A stretch of 64,000 bases of DNA from Prevotella communis (GTDB lineage: Bacteria; Bacteroidota; Bacteroidia; Bacteroidales; Bacteroidaceae): the NCBI RefSeq assembly GCF_022024175.1, contig NZ_CP091794.1, positions 1,178,001 through 1,242,000 of the forward strand, given 5' to 3'. A model generated the notes under the pieces. The model worked only from the letters and a program-made list of their open reading frames with translations. It was not told the DNA's origin and ran no database searches. Made by a program: the position numbers and the translations under genes. Below, piece by piece: positions 35,559 to 43,810 of this stretch. The number at the start of each line of letters is the position of its first letter. The first letter of the stretch is position 1.

Positions 35559-35830
35559 AACTCCAATTATATGGAGAGACATATTGATGAAAAAGCGTTT
35601 ATCTGACGCTTTGTCTTTGGCTCAACGAATCTAGCAAATTCAAATCACTGTCAAAGAACAAAGCAACGATGGATGCCTATTTGGGTGTTTATAAGCAACC
35701 CGCCCCGTTTTGGGTAAGGGTAAGCTATATACATCGGCGTGGGCTTCTGGAGTTGCTCGTTCTACAGTGAAGGGCATGCTAGAGCCACGTTGAGCGGGAC
35801 GAGTAACAGGTAGTTGCCCCGCTTTTTTCG
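35559..35830 (+). ncRNA. Candidate structured noncoding RNA, about 270 nt
   Basis: The stretch runs from a strong promoter to a terminator-like stem AGCGGG / CCCGCT (35793-35823) with a T-run. Helices visible: CTCC/GGAG (35561-35576), CTTTGTCTTTG (35609-35619) with CAAAGAACAAAG (35652-35663), GGGTG/CAACCC (35683-35701), and a hairpin at about 35734-35800. An AAAGCG/CGCTTT helix competes with the second one. Possible identities are the 6S or Bacteroidales-1 class or an unnamed RNA; neither is established. Confidence 0.55.
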
Positions 35831-35905
35831 TCTCTATGGGTTACCAATAGCTATTAAAAAACGTCTTGTGATAGGGCAATAGCAGGATACAAAAACTATA
35901 ATGAG

Positions 35906-36502
35906 ATGAAAAGAGTAATTAGTCGTTCGATGATTTTAATTTGTTTTGTAGGATTAGTTTGTGTAACTTTAATGTCCTCTTGTTCAAAAGAGGAAAAAGA
36001 CGAAGGCCCAAAATACAGTGAAGAGCAATTGTATGTACGTCCTTGGCAGGAGTATCCTCAGTCATACATCAAGTTCTTTGATTATCGTATGACATTCCGT
36101 CTGCTTAACATCCAGCGTAATGGTTCTGCCCTACAGGTAGATTATGTTTTGACCAACACTGGATTTAATCAGGAAGTTGAATTGCTGTTTGAGATGCCAG
36201 ATATTGCTGCTCACGATGATTTAGGAAATTCGTATAGTGGTAAATTCGGCAATAATGCTGATGTCGTTTCGACCATCAACGGAGAATCTTTCTCAAGTTA
36301 TGGATACGCCAAGCGAGTTAAGTTCATGCCTAATCAGGCAATTAAAGGCAGCTTCACCATTAAGAACTTTGATATAAATGCTGCTCAGTTCTCGTATACT
36401 TGCAAAGTCTCTTTGGGCACAACAAAGGGAATCACTCTGGTATACGATCGTATAGATTTTGTGAACATCCCTGTTGAAACAGGCGAATATCAGAATATGT
36501 AA
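35906..36502 (+). CDS. Lipoprotein of unknown function, first gene of a five-gene cluster
   Basis: A 198-residue protein with a lipoprotein signal peptide: hydrophobic residues 9-21, then LMSSC with C26, followed by SKEEKDEGP. The mature part is rich in beta strands (VDYVLTNTGFNQEVELLFE, GSFTIKNFDI), suggesting an immunoglobulin-like or DUF4352-like fold. It is followed 21 nt later by the first Sel1 gene and probably shares a transcript with it. I do not recognise a named family. Confidence 0.72.
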   Translation: MKRVISRSMILICFVGLVCVTLMSSCSKEEKDEGPKYSEEQLYVRPWQEYPQSYIKFFDYRMTFRLLNIQRNGSALQVDYVLTNTGFNQEVELLFEMPDIAAHDDLGNSYSGKFGNNADVVSTINGESFSSYGYAKRVKFMPNQAIKGSFTIKNFDINAAQFSYTCKVSLGTTKGITLVYDRIDFVNIPVETGEYQNM

Positions 36503-36523
36503 GAATTAAAAACCAAGATTCTT

Positions 36524-37759
36524 ATGAAAGCATTAATTAAGTCCTTCACAGTATTCATGTTGACAGCACTGCCCCTTATGGGCAGCGCCCAGTCTGTAAA
36601 TTATGCGAAATCCCTCATAAAAGAGGGTAAATACCTTGAGGCTGCTAAACAGTTAAGGCCACTTGCTGATGGAGGCAATGCTGAGGCACAATACCTGGCT
36701 GCAAAGCTATTTTTTGAGGGGAAGGGTGTTACCAAGAATGTGAACCAAGGTATAAAATATGCTACGTTATCTGCAAATCAGGGATATGAGATGGGAGTAT
36801 GTGCTTTATATGATTATTACAGTTCTGCCAATAATAATATTAAAGCTTTTTCTGTATTAAAGAGCTATACTGACCGATTTCCTGATTTGAAAGTGGCTAA
36901 TTTTACTGGCTTCCGTTTGTTTAATTGTTACCTAGAGGGAAAGGGGACTACGAAGAACGAAGAGCTAGGATGGGAATTGTTTGAGAAGAATAATGATTAT
37001 GAGTGGAATATGAAGTATATGGCCGGATTTGGCGAAAGGTATTGGAACTACAAAGCAGAACAAGATGGAGTCTCCGATATGTTTGATTATGCAGATTATC
37101 TTTATTGTAATTACTATAAAACAAAATACTACGAACTAGAAAAGTTTATTAGTGAAAAGAAATGCAAAACTAAAACAGATTGGGCTGAAGAAGCTGATAA
37201 TGGTCATGTTTGGGCAAAAGCTAAGTTGGCCGAAATTTATCTGAATGAAAACAATCCTCAAAGAGCTTATGCATTGGCACAATTAGCTATGGGGCAAGGT
37301 TCTTGTTTAGCCAAAGAAATATTTGAGCGTGCTGAAAAAAGTATAAATAGAATGACTCAGAGTAGCTCAACAAATAATAATTCTAGCAGGGCTTATAGCT
37401 CTGGCATTAATTCGTCGGCCAAGACAGGCTTTTACAAAGTTAATAAATATCGAACTAGTGCTACAGATGTTATATTGACTAAAATTGATGTTGGTAAGTC
37501 ATATACTACTATTACGTTGAAATATCGTAATAATACAAATGGCGCACGTCGTCTGACAATAAATCCCAATACTCATGTTGAATATAATGGTAGAACTTAT
37601 AGGATGACGGGAAATAGTGTGCCCCCCTCTGGAATAATGGTAAATGGAAATGGTTCATACGAGTTCACAATATCATTTCCACAAATACCATCTAATGGTT
37701 CCGATGGCTTTAACCTAATAGAGAATGGCTCTTGGAAATTTTATAATATAACCTATTAA
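36524..37759 (+). CDS. Secreted Sel1-repeat protein with beta-rich C-terminus
   Basis: A 411-residue exported protein (signal peptide ending MGSAQS). Residues 23-90 hold a Sel1-like repeat pair (EAAKQLRPLADGGNAEAQYL, then AAKLFFEGKGV). Residues about 90-270 are helical with aromatic residues. After a Ser/Asn-rich linker (about 283-300) a beta-rich domain of about 100 residues follows (TTITLKYRNNTNGARRLTIN). The N-terminus closely matches the next gene, so the pair arose by duplication and then diverged. AT-rich compared with the flanking core genes. Function unknown. Confidence 0.75.
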   Translation: MKALIKSFTVFMLTALPLMGSAQSVNYAKSLIKEGKYLEAAKQLRPLADGGNAEAQYLAAKLFFEGKGVTKNVNQGIKYATLSANQGYEMGVCALYDYYSSANNNIKAFSVLKSYTDRFPDLKVANFTGFRLFNCYLEGKGTTKNEELGWELFEKNNDYEWNMKYMAGFGERYWNYKAEQDGVSDMFDYADYLYCNYYKTKYYELEKFISEKKCKTKTDWAEEADNGHVWAKAKLAEIYLNENNPQRAYALAQLAMGQGSCLAKEIFERAEKSINRMTQSSSTNNNSSRAYSSGINSSAKTGFYKVNKYRTSATDVILTKIDVGKSYTTITLKYRNNTNGARRLTINPNTHVEYNGRTYRMTGNSVPPSGIMVNGNGSYEFTISFPQIPSNGSDGFNLIENGSWKFYNITY

Positions 37760-37772
37760 CAACTGGTTTGCA

Positions 37773-38993
37773 ATGAAGAAAATAATTACTTTGCTATTAT
37801 TGGCGTACTGTACTACAATTTACGCTCAGTCTTTGAGTAGTATAGAGTCTTTACTTAAGCAGGGAAGGTATACAGAAGCAGCTAAACAGCTACGTCCTTT
37901 AGCAGATAGAGGAAACTCTACAGCACAATTTTGGGCAGCTTTCTTGTTTTTTGAAGGAAAAGGTGTGAACAAGAGTGAAGTGCAAGGTATTAAGTATGCT
38001 AAACTGGCAGCGTCACAAGGCAATGATGATGTTGCAGGGTATATGATGCAAGTTTGGCGAGAAACTCAGTCGAATACTTTAAGAACTGCTATTTCACAGT
38101 TAATAAAGGATTATGTGAAGCGTTATCCTTCAACTAGGGATAATAGTAAAACGTGGGTATTATATGCATATTACTCAATCGTAGGTTCCCGAGCTCCAGA
38201 GTGGAATTTTACTACGGACGAAGATCTTGGTTGGAGTATATTAGAAAAAACAAAGATTAAAAATGTTTTAGAAGAACTCGGGCTCAAACCTAAAGCCTAT
38301 TTAAATTATGTTCTAGAAAAGAGCGGTTATTCTTCTATGACTCAATATATTAGTCAGAATAATAATGTGTCAGATTTTCTTCTTGATGTAATTGTTAGTG
38401 ATTTAAAAGAATCACCTGGTTCACCATTAAGCGACAAGTATAACCCTTGGTATCCATTAGCAAGAGATGGTAATAAATACGCATTATATATTTGTGCTGA
38501 AAAGTTTTATGATTATTATAATAAGCAGATAGACAAATTTGGAAAAGGTAATGCATGTATAACATTTGCTACTAGCTATTCAAGTAAAGCCTTTAGAGCA
38601 GGTGTCCAGAAAGCAAAATATTTAGCTGATATAACAGAAAAATACCACATAGGCCTGTCAATAACTCATAAAGGAAATGTTTATACGGTATTTTATGTTG
38701 GTGATGGTGGTGCAAGAGATTATCTTGCAGCTAGTAGAGATTGTAAAATGCTAACTTATTCAGAAGCGCAACAGTGGACAAGAGATGCTGGTGTTTACTT
38801 GGCAAATAATGAATTGCATATGAAATATCTAGTAGCAGAATTAGCAAAGAGTGGCGAGGATGTTTCAGGAGGTTATTGGATTATCAATGGGTTATGCGAA
38901 TTTGATAGCAAGGGAAATTTCATAAAATTCTACTTGCCACAAGATGTTCCAGCCAGACTTGGAAATAGACATAAAACATACTTGATTCTATAA
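37773..38993 (+). CDS. Secreted Sel1-repeat protein, paralogue of the preceding gene
   Basis: A 406-residue exported protein (signal peptide ending TIYAQS). The Sel1-like N-terminus reads EAAKQLRPLADRGNSTAQFW followed by FLFFEGKGV, nearly the same as the gene upstream. The remainder is unrelated by eye. It ends in a domain containing SITHKGNVYTVFYVGDGGA and YWIINGLCEFDSKGNFIKF, which recalls surface-exposed beta sandwiches. Only 13 nt separate it from its paralogue and 21 nt from the WG-repeat gene, so all are likely co-transcribed. Confidence 0.74.
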   Translation: MKKIITLLLLAYCTTIYAQSLSSIESLLKQGRYTEAAKQLRPLADRGNSTAQFWAAFLFFEGKGVNKSEVQGIKYAKLAASQGNDDVAGYMMQVWRETQSNTLRTAISQLIKDYVKRYPSTRDNSKTWVLYAYYSIVGSRAPEWNFTTDEDLGWSILEKTKIKNVLEELGLKPKAYLNYVLEKSGYSSMTQYISQNNNVSDFLLDVIVSDLKESPGSPLSDKYNPWYPLARDGNKYALYICAEKFYDYYNKQIDKFGKGNACITFATSYSSKAFRAGVQKAKYLADITEKYHIGLSITHKGNVYTVFYVGDGGARDYLAASRDCKMLTYSEAQQWTRDAGVYLANNELHMKYLVAELAKSGEDVSGGYWIINGLCEFDSKGNFIKFYLPQDVPARLGNRHKTYLIL

Positions 38994-39014
38994 ATAAACA
39001 AAAACCATACAACA

Positions 39015-40643
39015 ATGAGAAAGATTAAAACCAATATGTTGTTAACAGCCAGCGTTATTGTAGCAACATTGCTATTTAGTAGCTGTGGAAAGGAAAAGAG
39101 TGGTTACAATCTTGAATATTTGGCTGTTCAGATGTCGAAGGGTGATTCATGGAGCATTATCGACAGAGATGGAAATGAAGTTGTTAAGGAGGAATATCCT
39201 TCAGATTCAAAAATATCAGAGATTCACAATGGTGTATATTGGGTGCAATCTGATAGTAAATATCAACTCTTCAATATTGAAAATCCCAAAAAGCCTGTGG
39301 TTGATGAAGAGTTTGCTGATGTAACACCTTTCTATTCTGGAGTTGCTGTTGTCTCGAACCCAAATCAGCCAATACAAATAATTGGGAAAGATGGAAAAAT
39401 GGTAGCTACACTAGGAAAAGATATTAAACGTTGTTTCAGTATATCGAAAGAAGGTTATGGTATATTCTATAACCAAGATAAAAAATATGGCATAATTAAC
39501 AGCAAGGGTCAAGTAATAATACCTCCAGCATACTCATCAATTTATTGTTGTTATGAGGGAATCATATTGGCCCAAAAGAGTGAGGATGATAACACACTAC
39601 TTATTTTGGATATGAAAGGAGAAAAACAAGGAGAAATCGATACTAGGAAATATGAAAAATTATTTGGGGATTATAGTGAAGGGAAGCTTGCTGTTAGAAA
39701 TGCAGGAGATGAAAACGGGCAGGTAGTAATCCTTGATAAAACTGGTAAGAAACTGTTCGAAATAAAAAAGTCAAGGGCGTTATATGGTTACTTTAGTTAT
39801 AATAGTGGCTACATGGATTTTGAAAACGGTGATTTTAAATGTGGTGTTGCAAATGATAAAGGCGAAATAGTAATTAGACCCAAATACGATAAAATAAGAA
39901 ATGTTTTGGGTGGTGGATTGTTTTTCGCCAAAAAAGGAGATAAATGTGGTGTAATTGATGCAGAAGACAATACGATAATCGACTTTGATTATGATGATGG
40001 AATCTTGGGAATGGGAGACAACTTTTTAATGCAAGATGGCGAATCATATTCATTAATTAATAAAGAGGGTAAAGAAATTATTGCTTTCGACAATATCAGT
40101 AATGAGGTAATTGGATATGTTGATTATGTGGATTTGGAATCTATAAGTGCTTCTATTCTTAAAAGTATTGAGGAGTTTGAACAAGCTACACCTATTTCCC
40201 AATCAGTAAAGACTATTTTTAAAGAATTGGATATTAATCAGGCAGGTTCTTCATGTGGTATAACGCATCGTACAACACTTGACGATAAAGTTAATGTTAT
40301 TTTAGAGATAACATATGATAATAATCTTGCAGAAGAGAAATTCCATACAGAAAAGGTAAATGATGGATGGTTTACTTATGATAGAAACGTAAGTGATGGT
40401 GTTCATTGGACCAATGCTGTTCCAGAAAGAATATCAGGAACGATCTCTTTAACAGATGCCGCGGGGATCAATATTTCCGATTTATACAAGGCACTACTTG
40501 CAAAGCTTTCAGATGGACGCAAGAAACTTTCGGACACAAAATTCTCCAAGATTGTAAAGACTTCAAGACAGACATTAGAGTGTCAGACTTCTCTAGAATT
40601 GGAAGGGTACAACATTGAACTGGTAATTGTTCTCCGTAGATAG
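39015..40643 (+). CDS. WG-repeat lipoprotein
   Basis: A 542-residue lipoprotein: a hydrophobic segment then LLFSSCGKE with the lipid Cys at about 24. Residues about 40-370 contain at least five WG-type repeats (GIINSKGQVIIPPAYSSI, GVANDKGEIVIRPKYDKI, GVIDAEDNTIIDFDYDDG), a fold thought to form a beta-propeller-like binding surface. Residues about 390-542 are a separate helical/beta domain that I do not recognise. It lies between the Sel1 genes and another lipoprotein gene in one cluster. Confidence 0.8.
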   Translation: MRKIKTNMLLTASVIVATLLFSSCGKEKSGYNLEYLAVQMSKGDSWSIIDRDGNEVVKEEYPSDSKISEIHNGVYWVQSDSKYQLFNIENPKKPVVDEEFADVTPFYSGVAVVSNPNQPIQIIGKDGKMVATLGKDIKRCFSISKEGYGIFYNQDKKYGIINSKGQVIIPPAYSSIYCCYEGIILAQKSEDDNTLLILDMKGEKQGEIDTRKYEKLFGDYSEGKLAVRNAGDENGQVVILDKTGKKLFEIKKSRALYGYFSYNSGYMDFENGDFKCGVANDKGEIVIRPKYDKIRNVLGGGLFFAKKGDKCGVIDAEDNTIIDFDYDDGILGMGDNFLMQDGESYSLINKEGKEIIAFDNISNEVIGYVDYVDLESISASILKSIEEFEQATPISQSVKTIFKELDINQAGSSCGITHRTTLDDKVNVILEITYDNNLAEEKFHTEKVNDGWFTYDRNVSDGVHWTNAVPERISGTISLTDAAGINISDLYKALLAKLSDGRKKLSDTKFSKIVKTSRQTLECQTSLELEGYNIELVIVLRR

Positions 40644-40652
40644 ACTTAGAAT

Positions 40653-41450
40653 ATGAAAAAAATATTATTATTTCTATTTTCGATAATAATATTGGCGGCT
40701 TGCGTTAATGGCAAGCCGTCAGTGTCAGCAGATGATAACGATGAATCGTCAGATTCTGCAACGGTTGAAGTGCTACAAGATCAGGCTACCAAATACGATG
40801 CTACTGATGCTCAGAGCTTCGGCCTGAATGGTATGGTGAAGAATGTAGAATATCAAATATACTCTACTTATGAGGAGGATGGAAAAATTAATCAGGGTAG
40901 TTTGTATGAACGTGGTGACATTACCTTTGATAAGTATGGGCACATCCTTGTTGATGAGTGGTTGAATGAGTATGGTTATGATGCTGAAGGTAATTTTTAT
41001 CGTGGAACTCATTTATATACCAAAATTCAGCGTGACAAAGATGGACGGTTGTCAAAATATGCCGATGTTGACCCCACTGGAAAAAGTGAAGTCTATAATA
41101 CATATGTATTTAAATACGATAAAAACGGAAGGCTATCATCAGTCAATCTGAAAGGTTGGACTGTAGAATGGACAGAAAAGAGATTTTATAAAGGCGGTAA
41201 TATTTATCCAGAATCTGTAAGTAGAACTGGAACAAATATGGGCAGTGGCTCGTTTTCTTCGAGCCAGAATTATGTATACCAACATTTTGACACCATCGGA
41301 AACTGGACTGAAAGAACTATAGTTCAGTCCGATGCTGGTGGAGAGGTAGTTGCAGACAGCGTAGCTCTTAATGAAAGTCAGCAGGTTAGAGAGCAAAAAG
41401 TCCAGGAACAAATAAAAATAGAGAAACGTATAATAACATATTATGAATAG
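40653..41450 (+). CDS. Lipoprotein with RHS/YD-like segments
   Basis: A 265-residue lipoprotein with an IILAAC lipobox (C17). The mature protein has a Ser/Asp-rich linker to about residue 50, then strands with RHS/YD-like patterns (ITFDKYGHILVDEWLNEYGYDAEGN; KYDKNGRLSSVNLKG), usually taken as beta structure. The C-terminal 40 residues are charged and helical. It starts 9 nt after the WG-repeat gene and closes the cluster before a terminator. Function unknown. Confidence 0.74.
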   Translation: MKKILLFLFSIIILAACVNGKPSVSADDNDESSDSATVEVLQDQATKYDATDAQSFGLNGMVKNVEYQIYSTYEEDGKINQGSLYERGDITFDKYGHILVDEWLNEYGYDAEGNFYRGTHLYTKIQRDKDGRLSKYADVDPTGKSEVYNTYVFKYDKNGRLSSVNLKGWTVEWTEKRFYKGGNIYPESVSRTGTNMGSGSFSSSQNYVYQHFDTIGNWTERTIVQSDAGGEVVADSVALNESQQVREQKVQEQIKIEKRIITYYE

Positions 41451-41488
41451 AATGCTTATAATGCTGGAATTCAGATATGTAAATATTA

Positions 41489-41522
41489 GGTGTCGAGTTA
41501 CAATCGCTCGGCACCTTTTTTA
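41489..41522 (+). terminator. Terminator of the secreted-protein cluster
   Basis: Stem GGTGTCGAG (41489-41497) with CTCGGCACC (41507-41515), one T-G pair, then TTTTTTT. Confidence 0.85.
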
Positions 41523-41579
41523 TTATCCCAAATCCCGGTATCCCAGTTTTCTACGGGCGGGGTATGATGTTTGAGACTG

Positions 41580-41969
41580 TTATTTATTCAATTCTCTGAT
41601 AAAATATTGAATTGCAGTTTTTAATGGAGCAACCTCATTCTTGATTATCCACAGAATCTGGGATGCATCAACATCAAAATAATGATGAGCAATAATATCT
41701 CTCATACCTTTTACGTTTTTCCAAGGTATGGATGGATATGTAGGCAAAAGCTTTCCATCTGTGGTTTTATCGAGATTCTTAAGACTCTCGCCAATTGCTA
41801 TGAGCAACATACACGTAGCATCAAGCAATACCATACCAGAAGACGAACATAGGAAATCGTCAACTGTCTGAATATCCTTTGTTCTATCTTCAAGCCTACC
41901 GATGGCCGAAAGAATGTCTTCAAGAATATCTAATGCGATGTTCTTGCTTTCAGAAGATAAAGATTCCAT
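41580..41969 (-). CDS. hepT: HepT-like HEPN ribonuclease toxin
   Basis: A 129-residue helical HEPN protein (DUF86/HepT). The RNase motif R-x4-H-x-Y is intact in RDIIAHHYF. In studied MntA/HepT pairs this toxin cleaves tRNA or mRNA and is silenced when MntA adds AMP groups to the motif Tyr. Here the gene overlaps the upstream mntA-like gene by 20 nt, so the two are translated together. The N-terminus (MESLSSESKNIALDILEDIL) and length fit the family. It is probably an active addiction or defence module, though activity is not shown. Confidence 0.87.
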   Translation of the reverse strand: MESLSSESKNIALDILEDILSAIGRLEDRTKDIQTVDDFLCSSSGMVLLDATCMLLIAIGESLKNLDKTTDGKLLPTYPSIPWKNVKGMRDIIAHHYFDVDASQILWIIKNEVAPLKTAIQYFIRELNK

Positions 41970-42243
41970 CTTTTAAGATACGTTTTCTTAAGCGTGGATT
42001 AAGGTTTTGATGATTGCGGATGATGTCGACAGATGCTCCAGTCTCCTTTTCTAAGAACTCTTTAGCATCCTGCAGCAAGAAAGGATTAGGCGTTTGTGTA
42101 TCAACAAACAGATCAATGTCGCTCTTCTCTGTCTGCTCTCCTCTTGCAGTAGAGCCAAACAGAGACAAAGAAGTTATACCATACTTATCTTTGAGTATAA
42201 CCATATACTTCTTCAGCAGTTTGATACATTCATCCTTTCCCAT
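41950..42243 (-). CDS. mntA: MntA-like minimal nucleotidyltransferase antitoxin
   Basis: A 97-residue minimal nucleotidyltransferase. The motif GS-x10-D-x-D is intact in LFGSTARGEQTEKSDIDLFVD. In known systems this enzyme AMPylates the HepT toxin and neutralises it. The ATG at 42241-42243 (MGKDECIKLL) was chosen; the frame extends 11 codons further up, but less plausibly. The pair lies between the secreted-protein cluster and an IS110 element, a typical place for a mobile toxin-antitoxin module. Confidence 0.87.
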   Translation of the reverse strand: MGKDECIKLLKKYMVILKDKYGITSLSLFGSTARGEQTEKSDIDLFVDTQTPNPFLLQDAKEFLEKETGASVDIIRNHQNLNPRLRKRILKDGIFIF

Positions 42244-42351
42244 ATAAATATAGTATTTTGCTGCAAAAGTAAACAAAAAAGCCGAAAACTCAAAAACTTT
42301 CTACAGAAATCTTTATTTATTTAGCGCTTTGGCCTCTTAGGTTAAATAGAG

Positions 42352-42367
42352 TCGTGCCACGGGACAG
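42352..42367 (+). repeat. Direct repeat copy 2, TCGTGCCACGGGACAG
   Basis: Identical 16 bp to 35172-35187, same orientation, 33 nt before the region that probably contains the left end of the IS110 element. Confidence 0.8.
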
Positions 42368-42399
42368 ATACTGTTTTAAAAACCAAACTTTTTGGATTA

Positions 42400-42690
42400 A
42401 AAGTGAGACATTTTAACAATCCTTGTCTATTGATTGCATTTACACGCAGCATTCATGCCCTGTTTTCAATGTAAATTGCGACAGGGCTCTGCTGTGATGT
42501 AAGATTCAATGCTTAGCGAGTTCCATAACAACAATCAGTGTATGGCGTTTATCGTCTGCGGCGATGTTTTTCTGATGTTTACGGGTGCAGCCGCACTGGC
42601 TCTCCTCAGCAGTGTGCTATGTTTTATGATTATTTCTTTGTTATTTAAAAGGATTTGATTAACTTTGCAGCCATCAAGGGAAGAGTGCGT
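42400..42690 (-). ncRNA. Structured noncoding region beside the transposase, candidate bridge RNA
   Basis: No supported reading frame. Hairpins GCCCTGT/ACAGGGC (42457-42487) and TGCGGC/GCCGCA (42557-42595). IS110-family elements encode a bridge RNA in one noncoding end that guides target and donor recognition; for the IS1111 group it lies on the 3' side of the transposase, as here. The assignment is by position and structure only. Confidence 0.35.
42637..42667 (+). promoter_or_regulatory. Promoter pointing into the 3' end of the transposase gene
   Basis: TTTG (42637-42640) and TAACTTTG (42660-42667) with 19-nt spacing on the + strand. Transcription would begin about 25 nt before the transposase stop codon and run antisense to it. 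Confidence 0.65.
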
Positions 42691-42697
42691 TCTGCGG

Positions 42698-43810
42698 CTA
42701 TTCTTCAGCCAATGTTCCAACATCTATCCCGTGAGGCTGGCCTTCAGTGGTTTCAGCCTCTTTCTTTTGCCTATTACATGTAGTCTTGTCACGTGTCGGG
42801 TCATACTTCTCTCCGCTTTTCCAAAGGCTGTATATGAGCAGTAGTAGCTTGCGCATGGTGGCTGTCACTCCAATCATTTTCGACTGTGTATTTCTGGCAC
42901 ACAGACGCCCATAGAAATCTTTCATCTGAGGATTATACTGAGTGCTGACAATGGCAGGAAAATAGAGTGCCGTCCTGATGTGTACGTTTCCCTGCTTTGA
43001 GATGTGACGCTTAGGGTCTACAGGTCCCGACTGATGTGCAGGAACATCAAGCCCTGCATATCTTGTCAGCTGCTTGCGGTTAGTTATCAGCGCAAAGCCA
43101 TTGGTCTCTGCAACCACTGTGACTACAGTCATAAAACCTACGCCGTTGATGGTGGTGATGCGGTCAATACGCTCAGACAGTCCTGGCTCCTGCTTGATCT
43201 TCTCGCGGATGGCCTTCTGGTTGCTGACCAGTTGCTTGTCTATCTCGTCGATGAGTTTGTTATAGTGCTTGACGATGCTCTTCTCCGCTGTCTCGCTGTG
43301 TGCGAGTGCCTCCAGATGATTCTTTAGCTCTGTCTTGACCTTATTGATGTCGGCCGCGAAGCGCGTCATCTGTCGCAGTTCTCTGTAGATAGGCGATGGC
43401 GGCGTCCAAGGTTTGAGGCGCTTGTCCAAACAGCCCAACATCCCAAGAGTATAGGCATCCATGTCATCGGTCTTTGTGAGGATACCCTCGTACTTAGCAA
43501 ACTCACGGGCCTTGTTAGGCAACACAACGCAGACGTTCAGACTGAGTTTGTTCAGATGGGATGCCAGCTGCTCGTAATAGACACCGGTGGGTTCCATCAC
43601 ATAGCGCAAGGGATAGCCCTTCAGAGCCTCTTTACGGCTCCATTTGACGAACTGGTTGAAACCAGTCTTGTCGTTGTTAAACACTACAGGGGCGGTAGAG
43701 CATCCCTGATCGAACTCATACATACACAGGCAGGCAGTGAACGTACCCTTTGCAATGTCGATTCCCACGCACTGCATAAACCACTTGCCAGGTTCGAAAT
43801 TCGGTTTCAT
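42698..43810 (-). CDS. IS110-family transposase
   Basis: A 370-residue DEDD recombinase. The N-terminal RuvC-like domain has VGIDIAKGTF (first Asp), VMEPTGVYYE (Glu) and KTDDMDAYTLG (Asp residues). The C-terminal Transposase_20 domain contains TINGVGFMTVVTVVAE, LTRYAGLDVPAHQSG and the serine-containing HISKQGNVHIRTALY. The gene is full length without frameshifts, so the element may be active. An internal Met at residue 12 is an alternative start. Confidence 0.93.
   Translation of the reverse strand: MKPNFEPGKWFMQCVGIDIAKGTFTACLCMYEFDQGCSTAPVVFNNDKTGFNQFVKWSRKEALKGYPLRYVMEPTGVYYEQLASHLNKLSLNVCVVLPNKAREFAKYEGILTKTDDMDAYTLGMLGCLDKRLKPWTPPSPIYRELRQMTRFAADINKVKTELKNHLEALAHSETAEKSIVKHYNKLIDEIDKQLVSNQKAIREKIKQEPGLSERIDRITTINGVGFMTVVTVVAETNGFALITNRKQLTRYAGLDVPAHQSGPVDPKRHISKQGNVHIRTALYFPAIVSTQYNPQMKDFYGRLCARNTQSKMIGVTATMRKLLLLIYSLWKSGEKYDPTRDKTTCNRQKKEAETTEGQPHGIDVGTLAEE

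Noticed and set aside
35559..35830. tmRNA or RNase P RNA
   Set aside because: The conserved ends and the GAGGAAAGTCC-type signature of RNase P are absent, and there is no tRNA-like end or tag reading frame.
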